Origin: Chitinophaga horti
Lineage (GTDB): Bacteria; Bacteroidota; Bacteroidia; Chitinophagales; Chitinophagaceae
Direction of reading: 5' to 3'
Length of the DNA: 64,000 nt
NCBI RefSeq assembly: GCF_022867795.2
Contig: NZ_CP107006.1
Span: forward strand, 248,001-312,000
Made by a program: the position numbers and the translations under genes. Every line of letters starts with the position of its first letter. The stretch's first letter is position 1. Positions 8,446-17,496 of this stretch are shown here, piece after piece. The notes beneath the pieces were generated by a model. The model was not told the origin of the DNA, did no database searches, and saw only the letters and a program-made list of their open reading frames with translations.

Positions 8446-10848
8446 ATGATAGAAAACAACGAACTATTAGCTATGAATAAGGAAAGCCAGTTATCATTCG
8501 AGCAGTTCCGCAAGGAAATATTAAATGATTACCGGCTCGCCTGCGAAAGCAGGGAAGTAAGCCTTTTGGCGAGGAAGGAAGTGTTGACGGGGAAGGCTAA
8601 ATTTGGCATCTTTGGCGATGGTAAAGAAATCGCTCAGATTGCCATGGCTAAATATTTCAAGCCTGGCGATTTTCGCTCGGGATATTACCGCGATCAGACG
8701 TTTGCGTTTGCGAGTGGGATCGCGAATATGGAACAATTTTTTTCCCAGCTATATGCAGATCCAGATATTGAGAACGATCCGTTTTCTGCAGGCCGGCAAA
8801 TGAACTCTCATTTTGCCACGCCTAATATCGATGAAGACGGTAACTGGTTGCCACTTACCGCCATGATGAATACTGCAGCAGATATGGCGCCTACTGCGGC
8901 GCAGATGCCGCGTGCACTTGGGCTTGCATACGCTTCCAAGCTGTTCAGGGAAGTAGACGAGCTGAAATCGCTTTCGCATTTATCACATAACGGTAACGAG
9001 ATTTGCTTCGCCACTATTGGCGATGCATCTACCTCGGAGGGCCATTTCTGGGAAACCATTAATGCGGCCGGCGTGTTGCAGGTACCGCTTGCCGTATTTG
9101 TCTGGGACGACGGCTATGGCATCTCCGTACCGCGCAAGCACCAAACTACCAAAGGCTCTATTAGTGCAGCGCTGGAAGGTTTCCGGAAGTCGGAGCAATC
9201 CAATGGCTGGGATATATATAATGTAAAGGGTTGGGATTATGCCGGGATGTGTGAAGTGTTCGAAGAAGCACTTCGTAAAGTGCGCGAAACGCACGTGCCA
9301 GCATTGTTTCATGTAGAAGAGATCACGCAGCCACAGGGGCACTCCACCTCCGGTTCGCATGAAAGATATAAGAGCAAAGAACGTCTGAGCTGGGAAAAGG
9401 AGTTTGATTGTAATCTTAAATTCCGCCAGTGGATTATCAGCAACGCATTAGCTGATGATGCAACGTTGCATGAAGTAGAACTTACCGCGAAGTCAGTTGT
9501 ACTTGAAGCAAAGAAACGTGCCTGGGATAAATACATCACACCAGTTAAACAGCAAGTTGCACAAGCAATTGCCCTGTTAAAAGCAGTTGTTGATGAAGGA
9601 AGTGTTGATACTGCATTTGTTGAACGCATCCGTCAGGAGCTGGCGACTAATCGCGAACCACTTCGCAGAGATGTGCTGAAAGCTATGGCCAGCGTGTTAG
9701 TACGAAATAAAAAACAGCAATCACCTGCGCTCCAGGACCTGAAAGCATTTTATAATGCCCAGTCGGCAACAGAGCGTGATAATTATAATTCTTACCTCCA
9801 TGCGACGGGCGCCAACTCTGCGTTGAACGTTCCGGAAGTGCCGGCCTACTACGGTTCTCAGCCAACGGTCCTCAATGGCTACGAAGTGCTTAACAGGTAT
9901 TTCGATGAACTGTTCAGCAATAATCCGAACGTATTTGCTTTTGGAGAAGACGTTGGAAAAATCGGTGATGTGAACCAGGGCTTTGCGGGCTTGCAACAAA
10001 AGCATGGTAAATTACGTATTTCCGATACAGGCATCCGTGAACTGACGATCATGGGCCAGGGAATTGGTATGGCGTTGCGCGGTTTACGTCCGATAGCTGA
10101 GATCCAATACCTGGATTACCTGTTGTATGGTTTGCAGCCTTTGAGTGATGATGTTGCCTCGCTGCAATATCGTACTAAGGGCAAACAGTTCTGCCCGATT
10201 ATCGTACGTACCCGCGGTCACAGGCTTGAAGGTATCTGGCACTCGGGATCGCCGATGGGCATGATCATAAATTCACTACGCGGATTTCATATCTGCGTGC
10301 CGCGGAATATGGTACAGGCGGCTGGTATGTACAATACATTGCTGCAGGCACATGAGCCGGCATTGCTGATCGAGTCGCTGAATGGTTATCGCCTGAAAGA
10401 AACGATGCCTGAGAATTTAACAGAATTTACCGTCCCATTAGGTGTGGTGGATGTGTTGAAAGAAGGCTCAGATATTACGATTGTGTCTTACGGTTCTACG
10501 CTGCGTGTCGTTGAAGAAGCGATGCAGACGCTCGATGAATTGGGCATATCCGTAGAGTTACTGGATATACAAACCTTGCTGCCATTCGACATTCATCAAA
10601 CTATTCTGAAATCGCTTAAGAAAACGAACAGGATATTATTTGTAGATGAAGATGTACCCGGAGGTGGAACAGCGTTTATGTTCCAGCAGGTGATTGAAGG
10701 TCAGGGTGGTTATCGTCACCTGGACGTATCGCCAAGAACTTTATCAGCGCAGCCGCACAGGCCGGCATATGGTTCCGATGGGGATTACTTCTCTAAGCCA
10801 AATGTAGAAGATGTAATTGCCGTTGTGGTAGATATGATGGAAGAATAA
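8446..10848 (+). CDS. Fused alpha-beta E1 component of a 2-oxoacid dehydrogenase complex
   Basis: About 800 residues from ATG 8446 (MIENNELLAMN); a second ATG at 8473 (MNKESQLSFEQF) is also possible and gives a 40-nt leader. The N-terminal half is E1-alpha with the ThDP motif GDASTSEGHFWETINAAG running to WDDGYG. From about residue 475 it is E1-beta (PNVFAFGEDVGKIGDVNQGF, PLSDDVASLQYRTKGK, C-terminal transketolase-like domain with DIQTLLPFD). This is the branched-chain 2-oxoacid dehydrogenase type, which decarboxylates 2-oxoacids and passes the acyl group to E2. E2 and E3 are not adjacent. The fusion of both subunits is a recurring Bacteroidota arrangement. Confidence 0.92.
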   Translation: MIENNELLAMNKESQLSFEQFRKEILNDYRLACESREVSLLARKEVLTGKAKFGIFGDGKEIAQIAMAKYFKPGDFRSGYYRDQTFAFASGIANMEQFFSQLYADPDIENDPFSAGRQMNSHFATPNIDEDGNWLPLTAMMNTAADMAPTAAQMPRALGLAYASKLFREVDELKSLSHLSHNGNEICFATIGDASTSEGHFWETINAAGVLQVPLAVFVWDDGYGISVPRKHQTTKGSISAALEGFRKSEQSNGWDIYNVKGWDYAGMCEVFEEALRKVRETHVPALFHVEEITQPQGHSTSGSHERYKSKERLSWEKEFDCNLKFRQWIISNALADDATLHEVELTAKSVVLEAKKRAWDKYITPVKQQVAQAIALLKAVVDEGSVDTAFVERIRQELATNREPLRRDVLKAMASVLVRNKKQQSPALQDLKAFYNAQSATERDNYNSYLHATGANSALNVPEVPAYYGSQPTVLNGYEVLNRYFDELFSNNPNVFAFGEDVGKIGDVNQGFAGLQQKHGKLRISDTGIRELTIMGQGIGMALRGLRPIAEIQYLDYLLYGLQPLSDDVASLQYRTKGKQFCPIIVRTRGHRLEGIWHSGSPMGMIINSLRGFHICVPRNMVQAAGMYNTLLQAHEPALLIESLNGYRLKETMPENLTEFTVPLGVVDVLKEGSDITIVSYGSTLRVVEEAMQTLDELGISVELLDIQTLLPFDIHQTILKSLKKTNRILFVDEDVPGGGTAFMFQQVIEGQGGYRHLDVSPRTLSAQPHRPAYGSDGDYFSKPNVEDVIAVVVDMMEE

Positions 10849-10868
10849 GCATCAAAAAAGCATAAACA

Positions 10869-10914
10869 AACTCCCCTGGGTGACCATGTTCGCTCAGGGG
10901 AGTTTTCGTTTTAT
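10869..10914 (+). terminator. Terminator after the E1 gene
   Basis: AACTCCCCTG/CAGGGGAGTT 10-bp stem followed by TTCGTTTTATT. Confidence 0.85.
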
Positions 10915-11288
10915 TAACAAGCACGATAAATTCCATACCATTCATAAGATATTGTTTAGTAGACGATTATGGCATTTAGTTATCCTCGTTCATTTACACC
11001 CACTCAGTCATTAACTATTCATTACCATACAATACGCCTTCCACAGTTTTGAACGATTGTGCTGCCTCCCGATTTATCTACCTTAGTTCCAGCATACAGC
11101 AGTGAATTGTTTGATATTGCTTAGACGGTTTAAATAGGCTGACTAAGGGGCTATCTTTAAAGGTGGCCCCCCTTTTAAACGAAGCACACCATTGGACAGT
11201 CATCTTTTCCCAATTGATGCTTGAATGTTGTTCCCTACTATATCCTGACCATATAAATTAACATTCAACCAGTATAAAACCATTGACT
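10915..11288. other. Gene-free spacer
   Basis: About 370 bp between the E1 terminator and the small zinc-ribbon gene. I see no ORF, no convincing promoter and no repeat, apart from a weak ATAAATTCCA match (10925-10934) to the element duplicated at 5938/6070, too short to interpret. Confidence 0.5.
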
Positions 11289-11543
11289 ATGGACATGAGA
11301 TGTTTACGATGCGATAATATTGTAACCTCACACAAAAGACTCGCAGAAATTAAGTGTACTAAATGTGGAGGACAGGTTCAGCGCATGCGATTTGTTCGGC
11401 TAGTAGAAGGTATTCATCCTTTAGGTAAGGAGCATAACCTTTCGCTGGACGGAAAATATTGTTACGGCACTTATAAATCTGCTTACGGCACTTTTATAAT
11501 CGATAAGCTAAATAACCGCTTCAAGAAACTAAGTTATTGTTAG
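11289..11543 (+). CDS. Small zinc-ribbon protein, unknown function
   Basis: 84 residues from ATG 11289 (MDMRCLRCDN); an ATG six bases later is the alternative. Two CxxC knuckles (Cys5/Cys8 and Cys23/Cys26, CLRC and CTKC) form a zinc ribbon at the N terminus; the rest (HPLGKEHNLSLDGKYCYGTYKSAYG) is unfamiliar. No signal peptide or membrane segment, so cytoplasmic. Flanked by gene-free DNA and followed by a hairpin. Could bind nucleic acid, but nothing shows it. Confidence 0.65.
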   Translation: MDMRCLRCDNIVTSHKRLAEIKCTKCGGQVQRMRFVRLVEGIHPLGKEHNLSLDGKYCYGTYKSAYGTFIIDKLNNRFKKLSYC

Positions 11544-11578
11544 TGTTTGTTGGTTAATTAGATTTCATAACATAGGTT

Positions 11579-11612
11579 AAACGGGCTGTGCTTTCCTGCA
11601 CGGCCCGTCGTC
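11579..11612 (+). terminator. Probable terminator
   Basis: ACGGGCTGTGC/GCACGGCCCGT stem (one G.T pair) with loop TTTCCT; the tail CGTCGTTTG is only moderately T-rich. Confidence 0.55.
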
Positions 11613-11666
11613 GTTTGTGGAAGTACAGTAATATTACTAATTTGAACTGCAACAAAGTGATAAGCT

Positions 11667-12620
11667 ATGCAGATCGTTATATTGGATGGAAAAACGCTAA
11701 ACCCCGGCGACCTGAGCTGGGCACCGCTCGAAGAGTTAGGTGAGGTGAAGGTTTATGAAAGAACAGCTGAACACGAAGTGGCCGGAAGGTGTAAGGACGC
11801 TGATATCATATTAACCAACAAAGCCATCGTGAACGAAGCCACGATCAATTCGCTGGACAAGTTGAAATACATTGGCGTCACTGCCACGGGCTTTAACATC
11901 GTGGATGTGCAGGCGGCGAAACGACGTAACATCATCGTCACGAATGTACCTGCATACGGAACCGCATCCGTAGCGCAACTCACTTTTTCATTGATATTGG
12001 AACATTGCTTTAACGTTGGCAGGCACGCCATCAGCGTTCGGGAAGGAGAGTGGGCGGGCAGCAAGGATTTTAGCTATTGGAAAGCCCCACTTACCGAATT
12101 GAGCGGCAAGACTTTGGGCATTATTGGTTTGGGCCAGATTGGACAGGCAGTGGCCCGCCTCGGATTAGCATTTGGTATGCAGGTAATCGCATCTCACAAA
12201 CATCCCGAAAGGGATAAGATGGTCGGCGTGCGTTTTGTTGACCTGGAAACCTGCTTTAGCGAAGCGGACTTTGTATCGCTACACTGCCCGTTAAATAACG
12301 ACAACAAAGGTTTCGTGAATAAAGAATTGCTGGCGCGTATGAAGCCATCCGCTTTCCTGGTGAATACCAGCCGCGGGCCATTGATCAATGAAGCAGATCT
12401 TGCTGATGCGCTTAATAATAATCAAATCGCCGGTGCCGGCCTGGATGTGTTGGCCCAGGAGCCGCCGGCGGCAGACAATCCGCTGCTAAAAGCGAAAAAA
12501 TGCATCATTACACCGCATATCGCCTGGGCTACAACCGAGGCGCGTAGAAGGCTGATGAGTGTGGTCATTGATAACGTGAAAGCGTTTGTGGACGGGCGGC
12601 CGCAGCATGTTGTTGGCTAA
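11667..12620 (+). CDS. D-2-hydroxyacid dehydrogenase (glycerate dehydrogenase/hydroxypyruvate reductase-like)
   Basis: 317 residues starting MQIVILDGKTLNPGDLSW. NAD-binding Rossmann motif LGIIGLGQIGQAVARLG (about 151-167), catalytic Arg in NTSRGPLINE (about 236) and catalytic His in TPHIAW (about 285). The LDGKTLNPGDLSW opening is typical of the glycerate dehydrogenase branch, which interconverts hydroxypyruvate or glyoxylate with D-glycerate or glycolate. It stands alone between two gene-poor stretches. Exact substrate not determined. Confidence 0.9.
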   Translation: MQIVILDGKTLNPGDLSWAPLEELGEVKVYERTAEHEVAGRCKDADIILTNKAIVNEATINSLDKLKYIGVTATGFNIVDVQAAKRRNIIVTNVPAYGTASVAQLTFSLILEHCFNVGRHAISVREGEWAGSKDFSYWKAPLTELSGKTLGIIGLGQIGQAVARLGLAFGMQVIASHKHPERDKMVGVRFVDLETCFSEADFVSLHCPLNNDNKGFVNKELLARMKPSAFLVNTSRGPLINEADLADALNNNQIAGAGLDVLAQEPPAADNPLLKAKKCIITPHIAWATTEARRRLMSVVIDNVKAFVDGRPQHVVG

Positions 12621-12767
12621 TGCAGCGTGTCGGCGTAACATCGCAGGCCCCTTGGAAACTGAAACGCAGTGTTTCCTGAGTAAAAAGTGCAGCGCGCGAC
12701 TCAGGCAAAGGCGTCGCAAAACAGCGCAGTACGTCCGCCGCCAGATCCAGCGTCGTAAACTACAAAC

Positions 12768-12805
12768 CAACAAAAACAAAAAGGCCGGTCTCAACGACCA
12801 GCCTT
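12768..12805 (-). terminator. Terminator after yebC
   Basis: Minus strand: AAGGCTGGTC/GACCGGCCTT stem (loop GTTGA) followed by TTTTTGTTTTTG. Confidence 0.8.
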
Positions 12806-12826
12806 CATTATTCTAAAAAAATGCGA

Positions 12827-13540
12827 CTACTTCATGTTGTGAAACACCTGCTGCACGTCATCGTCCTGCTCCAGGCGATCAATGAGTTCGAATACTTCCT
12901 TCGCCTGCTCTTCGTTCAGCTCCACGGTATTCAGCGGAATACGCTGCAGTTCTGAGGAGATGGGGGTGATGCCTTTTTCTTCCAGGGCTTTCGCCATGTT
13001 ACCGAACTCGGTAAAGGTGGTGCGCAGGATGATATTTCCATCGCTATCTTCCCCGATTTCTTCCAGACCGAAGTCGATCAGTTCCAGTTCCAGGTCTTCC
13101 AGGTTGAGACCTTCGTTTTTAATTTTGAATACGCCCAAACGGTTGAACATAAAAGCTACGGAACCGCTGTTACCGAGGCTGCCGCCGGTTTTATTAAAGT
13201 GCATACGCACGTTTGCTACGGTACGGGTCGTGTTATCGGTAGTGGTATCCACCATAATCGCCACGCCATGTGGTGCGTAACCTTCGTAAGCAACTTCTTC
13301 GTAGTTCGTTTTGTCTTTACCCTCCACAGCACGCTTGATTGCAGCCTCCACACGGTCCTTCGGCATGTTTACGCCGCGGGCGTTCTGGATGCACCTGCGC
13401 AGGGCGGGGTTGTTATCGGGGTCGCCACCGCCTTGTTTAACGGCAATAGCGATATCTTTGCCGATGCGGGTAAATTGTTTTGCCATCCTGTCCCAGCGGG
13501 CAAACATGGTGGACTTTCTTACTTCAAATATTCTTCCCAT
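12827..13540 (-). CDS. yebC: YebC/PmpR (TACO1) family protein
   Basis: 237 residues, [30 protein letters not shown]. Most YebC proteins start MAGHSKW; this one has the variant found in Bacteroidota. Family markers are [29 protein letters not shown] and [17 protein letters not shown]. Annotated as a transcriptional regulator in many genomes; recent work on the family points to easing ribosome stalling. Promoter -7 box TATTTTTG at 13610-13617. Confidence 0.95.
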   Translation of the reverse strand: MGRIFEVRKSTMFARWDRMAKQFTRIGKDIAIAVKQGGGDPDNNPALRRCIQNARGVNMPKDRVEAAIKRAVEGKDKTNYEEVAYEGYAPHGVAIMVDTTTDNTTRTVANVRMHFNKTGGSLGNSGSVAFMFNRLGVFKIKNEGLNLEDLELELIDFGLEEIGEDSDGNIILRTTFTEFGNMAKALEEKGITPISSELQRIPLNTVELNEEQAKEVFELIDRLEQDDDVQQVFHNMK

Positions 13541-13609
13541 GATAATGATGTATATACTGTTTTCTCGGGACCGTAGCCCTTTGTTACAGGCCGCGGGTGT
13601 TTAGCGGTG

Positions 13610-13617
13610 CAAAAATA
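13610..13617 (-). promoter_or_regulatory. yebC promoter -7 box
   Basis: Minus-strand TATTTTTG, predicting a leader of about 60 nt. Confidence 0.6.
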
Positions 13618-13643
13618 AAGTCTTTTAGGCCATATAAAAAGAG

Positions 13644-13678
13644 AAAAACCGCTTCCCGGTAAGGAAAGCGGTTTTTTA
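13644..13678 (-). terminator. Terminator after the APC permease
   Basis: AAAACCGCTT/AAGCGGTTTT stem flanked by A and T runs on both sides, so it may work in both directions. Confidence 0.85.
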
Positions 13679-13692
13679 ATATCTATGGCTGG

Positions 13693-15144
13693 TTAAGCCC
13701 TGTCATTGATTTTGCTGTTTTTGATACCATAAGTGAAGTAAATCACCAGGCCAAGTGCCAGCCAGGCGGCAAGACGCAGCCAGCTTTCACCAGGGAGGGA
13801 GTACATCAGGTAACCACAAACCAGTATGCCCAGGATCGGTACAACCGGTACAAGCGGCGTTTTAAATGCGCGCGGAATGTCGGGCATTGTTCTGCGCATG
13901 ATCATTACACCCACACACACCAGCACGAACGCGAACAGAGTACCAATGCTCACCATATGTCCGAGCTGGCTTACCGGTACCAGACCTGCGAAGATGCTTA
14001 CAAATACCATGAAGAACAGGTTAGTTTTCCATGGCGTGCGGAATTTAGGGTGCACCTCGCTGAAGAACTTAGGCAGCAGACCATCGCGGCTCATAGAGTA
14101 GAACACACGGCTCTGGCCCATCAACATCACCAGCATTACCGAGGTATAGCCCGCAAGAATCGCGAGGATCAAACCGTTTTGCAGGAAGTCGTAACCAGTT
14201 TTGGCAAATGCCGTAGCTACAGGTTTTGCATCGTTCGCAAACAATTTATAATTGAGCAAACCAGTCATTACGTGTGCGAAAAGCACATAAAGTACGGTAC
14301 AAACTACCAGGGAACCCAAAATACCAATAGGCATACCTTTGGCCGGATTTTTAGCTTCCTGTGCAGCAGTCGATACGGCATCGAAACCGATAAAGGCAAA
14401 GAACACCACGGCGGCGCCGGTGGCAATACCGGTCCAGCCGAAGTTTTCGTATTTACCAGTGTTATCAGGAATGTAAGGAGTATAGTTAGCAGGGTCTATG
14501 TGGCTCCAGCCTAATGCGATGAAAACCAATACTACTGCAACTTTCAGGATAACGAGTATGTTGTTCAGTGTAGCAGATTCTTTCGTACCGCGGATCAGCA
14601 ACAGGGAAAGCAGAATAACGATGATCACCGCAGGCAGGTTGAACATACCTCCATTAATTACGGTGCCGTCGCTCAGCTTCAGCGTTTCCCAGGGTGAGCA
14701 CACCAGGTTTTGCGGAAGATGAATACCAAATTTGTGAAGGAATTCAAGCAGGTAACGAGACCAGCTTACAGCTACGGTAGCCGCACCCAGCGCATATTCC
14801 AGCACGAGGTCCCAACCAATGATCCAGGCTACAAATTCGCCCATGGTAGCATAAGAGTAAGTATAAGCACTGCCCGCCACAGGGATCATGGAGGCAAATT
14901 CTGCGTAGCAAAGTCCTGCGAAAGCACAACCAACTGCGGCTAATATAAATGAGATAGTTACTGCCGGGCCTGCATTTTCAGCAGCTGCGATACCGGTAAG
15001 GGAAAAAAGGCCGGCGCCGATGATAGCACCAATACCCAATGCAACCAGTGCCCCGGAGCCCAGCGTTCTCTTTAGGCCCTTCTCTGACTCTGATGCATCT
15101 GCTAATAATAAAGGAAGAGATTTTTTAGCAAAAATCTTGCTCAT
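13693..15144 (-). CDS. APC-family amino acid permease (cationic amino acid transporter type)
   Basis: 483 residues, about 12 transmembrane segments. N terminus SEKGLKRTLGSGALVALGIGAIIGAGLF has the APC motif GIGAIIGAGLF in TM1; NAGPAVTISFI and YAEFASMIPVAGSAYTYSYA follow, and FFAFIGFDAVSTAAQEAKNP is the conserved TM6-loop region. Closest in pattern to the CAT/YfnA branch that imports amino acids with protons. Substrate not identifiable. The -7 box TATATTTG at 15205-15212 drives it; it is divergent from the dicarboxylate symporter. Confidence 0.92.
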   Translation of the reverse strand: MSKIFAKKSLPLLLADASESEKGLKRTLGSGALVALGIGAIIGAGLFSLTGIAAAENAGPAVTISFILAAVGCAFAGLCYAEFASMIPVAGSAYTYSYATMGEFVAWIIGWDLVLEYALGAATVAVSWSRYLLEFLHKFGIHLPQNLVCSPWETLKLSDGTVINGGMFNLPAVIIVILLSLLLIRGTKESATLNNILVILKVAVVLVFIALGWSHIDPANYTPYIPDNTGKYENFGWTGIATGAAVVFFAFIGFDAVSTAAQEAKNPAKGMPIGILGSLVVCTVLYVLFAHVMTGLLNYKLFANDAKPVATAFAKTGYDFLQNGLILAILAGYTSVMLVMLMGQSRVFYSMSRDGLLPKFFSEVHPKFRTPWKTNLFFMVFVSIFAGLVPVSQLGHMVSIGTLFAFVLVCVGVMIMRRTMPDIPRAFKTPLVPVVPILGILVCGYLMYSLPGESWLRLAAWLALGLVIYFTYGIKNSKINDRA

Positions 15145-15204
15145 AAGAATTTTGTTGTGTGGTTGATGTTGATATTAGGTTTATTTTTATCTATCTAGTA
15201 TTGC

Positions 15205-15212
15205 CAAATATA
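15205..15212 (-). promoter_or_regulatory. APC permease promoter -7 box
   Basis: Minus-strand TATATTTG, about 60 bp before the start codon. Confidence 0.6.
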
Positions 15213-15363
15213 GTATCTAAAATCAAAAACGGTGCATTTATTTTACCGACTGTGGCGGGATTGACAGTGCTTCAACATTTACGGCAGGGCCTTATTTTTT
15301 TCCGCATTTTGTTTGTAAACCCATTGTCAGCCAATAATTCAGCGGATATTTCATTCATAACCT

Positions 15364-15371
15364 TATTTTTG
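15364..15371 (+). promoter_or_regulatory. Dicarboxylate symporter promoter -7 box
   Basis: TATTTTTG, 56 bp before ATG 15428. Confidence 0.6.
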
Positions 15372-15427
15372 GGAAATTTTGCGGTCATCAATATCCGCTA
15401 ACGATTAGGTAATTAAAGTGTAACTGT

Positions 15428-16675
15428 ATGAAGAAATCGAACCGGCTTACGGTTTTTATTTTTGTGGCGTTGATTATTGGAGTGGTGACGGGCTTGTTGT
15501 ATTTCCAGATGGTGCCCGACCTGGCTACCAGGGAATCGTTTGCCGATAAAGTTTCTATCATCACTACGATCTTCCTCCGGCTTGTGAAGATGATCATTGC
15601 TCCACTTGTGTTCTCTACGCTCGTGGTAGGGGTGGCCAAACTGGGCGATATAAAAGCGGTGGGACGTATCGGTGGCCGCACCATGATATGGTTCATGTCT
15701 GCGACATTCGTTTCGCTCTTTTTAGGGATGGTGTTAGTGAACATTCTGCGACCAGGTGAGTCGCTCGACATGGCCTTGCCAGACGTTCATAAGACGCTGG
15801 CGCTCGAAAAAGGCAAAATGACTTTCCAGAACTTCCTGATACATGTGTTCCCTGACAGTGCCGTGCAGGCGATGGCGCAGAACGAAATCCTGCAGATCGT
15901 CGTGTTCTCGCTCTTCTTCGGTGTGGCTACTGCAGCTATTGGCGAAAAGGGAGAACCAGTTGTGAAACTGATGGATAGCGTGGCACACGTCATGCTTAAG
16001 CTGACGGGCTACGTGATGAACTTTGCACCGTTTGCAGTATTTGCAGCAGTGGCCGGCGTTACCGCTAAACTGGGCGCCGATGTACTTTGGACCTACCTGA
16101 AGTTTATTGGTCAATTTTATCTTGGCCTGGCTATTTTGTGGCTGGTGCTTTGTTCCGCAGGTTACCTGGTTATCGGCAAACGTGTAATTGATCTGATTAA
16201 AAGCCTTGGACGTCCGATTTCAATGGCGTTTGGCACGGCCAGCAGTGAGGCGGCCTATCCCCGCACGATGGAGCAGCTAGAAAAGTTCGGATGTGATAAC
16301 AGGATCGTTAGTTTCGTATTGCCGCTCGGCTATTCGTTTAACCTCGACGGTTCCATGATGTACATGACTTTCGCGAGCCTTTTCATTGCGCAGGCATACG
16401 GCATTCACCTGGATTTTGGTCAGCAGATGTCTATGCTGCTCGTACTCATGGTCACCAGCAAAGGCGTAGCAGGCGTCCCCAGGGCTTCCCTGGTCGTTAT
16501 CGCCGGTACACTCTCTATGTTCAATATCCCCGAGGCCGGTTTATTCCTGCTGCTCGGCATAGACCACTTCCTGGACATGGGGCGTTCGGCCACTAACGTG
16601 ATCGGTAACGCCATGGCCACCACGGTCGTTTCCAAATGGGAGGGAAAACTGGCGCAACCTTTACCTGAAAAATAA
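15428..16675 (+). CDS. Dicarboxylate/amino acid:cation symporter (DAACS, GltP/DctA family)
   Basis: 415 residues, eight transmembrane helices plus re-entrant loops. Family signatures: ATRESFADKVSIITTIFLRLVKMIIAPLVFS-like N-terminal region, the serine-rich loop MAFGTASSEAAYPRTM (HP1), the unwound NLDGSMMYM segment of TM7, and GVPRAS with DRSATN-like DMGRSATNVIGN near the end. Imports glutamate, aspartate or C4-dicarboxylates with Na+ or H+. Followed 70 bp later by the DedA gene and then the MFS gene, so possibly one transcript. Confidence 0.93.
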   Translation: MKKSNRLTVFIFVALIIGVVTGLLYFQMVPDLATRESFADKVSIITTIFLRLVKMIIAPLVFSTLVVGVAKLGDIKAVGRIGGRTMIWFMSATFVSLFLGMVLVNILRPGESLDMALPDVHKTLALEKGKMTFQNFLIHVFPDSAVQAMAQNEILQIVVFSLFFGVATAAIGEKGEPVVKLMDSVAHVMLKLTGYVMNFAPFAVFAAVAGVTAKLGADVLWTYLKFIGQFYLGLAILWLVLCSAGYLVIGKRVIDLIKSLGRPISMAFGTASSEAAYPRTMEQLEKFGCDNRIVSFVLPLGYSFNLDGSMMYMTFASLFIAQAYGIHLDFGQQMSMLLVLMVTSKGVAGVPRASLVVIAGTLSMFNIPEAGLFLLLGIDHFLDMGRSATNVIGNAMATTVVSKWEGKLAQPLPEK

Positions 16676-16745
16676 CGGGCGTTTAACATTTAAAAGCTTA
16701 TTTTTCGACATCAAAAAATAAAATACGCGGGAATAACCGATTAGC

Positions 16746-17453
16746 ATGGATCAGATTATTGAATTTCTTAAGCACATTATTAGCCCCGAATGGATTATCG
16801 ATAATGGGGGATTGTATTTCCTGCTAGCCATTGTGTTTGCAGAAACGGGACTTTTTGTGGGTTTTTTCCTGCCTGGCGACTCATTGCTTTTTGTAGCCGG
16901 TATTTATGGAGACAGACTTTGCCAAAGCTTTTATGATATTCCCTTTTTCGTGTTGATGACGATGATCGCCATTACCGGTGTAATCGGTAACATGGTTGGT
17001 TTCTGGTTCGGACAAAAGTCAGGTCCGTTACTGTTCAAACGTAAAGACACATTCCTGTTCAAGAAAAAACATTTATACCAGGCACAGGACTTTTACAACA
17101 AACATGGTGGCGGAGCCGTATTCCTGGCCCGTTTCCTCCCTGTAGTAAGAACTTTTGCCCCTATCATTGCTGGTGTTGTGGGAATGGAACGTAAGAAATT
17201 TATGTTCTATAACGTGATCGGATCTTTCTCATGGGTATTCTCTATGATGCTTGCAGGGCACTACCTGGATAAGGTTTGGCCTAACCTGAAAGACCACCTG
17301 GAGCTGATTATTATAATTATCATCGTGGTAACCACTGCGCCGGTAGTTATTAAGCTGGCGTTCGGCAAGCCAAAGGCGAAAGAGCAGAAGCATCCGGAAG
17401 ACCACTTCGTTGGTCCGGATGGCGACACGCCGCCTTCCGAGCCCGGCCTCTAA
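16746..17453 (+). CDS. DedA/SNARE-associated family membrane protein
   Basis: 235 residues. VFAETGLFVGFFLPGDSLLF near residues 30-48 and FLARFLPVVRTFAPIIAGVVG near residues 125-145 are the two halves of the DedA core (re-entrant helices with the conserved Glu and Arg). These proteins translocate lipid carriers or keep membrane homeostasis in characterised members. The C-terminal tail (about 205-235) is charged and cytoplasmic. The next gene starts 24 bp after its stop. Confidence 0.92.
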   Translation: MDQIIEFLKHIISPEWIIDNGGLYFLLAIVFAETGLFVGFFLPGDSLLFVAGIYGDRLCQSFYDIPFFVLMTMIAITGVIGNMVGFWFGQKSGPLLFKRKDTFLFKKKHLYQAQDFYNKHGGGAVFLARFLPVVRTFAPIIAGVVGMERKKFMFYNVIGSFSWVFSMMLAGHYLDKVWPNLKDHLELIIIIIIVVTTAPVVIKLAFGKPKAKEQKHPEDHFVGPDGDTPPSEPGL

Positions 17454-17470
17454 GAGGAAATTTTTTAGCA

Positions 17471-17496
17471 TCCACATATGAAAACTGATACAAAAC
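17471..17496 (+). promoter_or_regulatory. MFS start region resembling the 5938/6070 repeats
   Basis: TCCAC followed by a 2-nt gap region and TATGAAAACTGAT, then CAAA, match repeat 1 (5945-5970) at nearly every base; ATGAAAACTGATACAAAA matches repeat 2 except for one extra A. The minus-strand RNAs from those repeats would therefore be antisense to this start codon. Confidence 0.55.

Noticed and set aside
13541..13692. Riboswitch before yebC
   Set aside because: The spacer shows only a promoter box and the APC-permease terminator; no known riboswitch core recognised.
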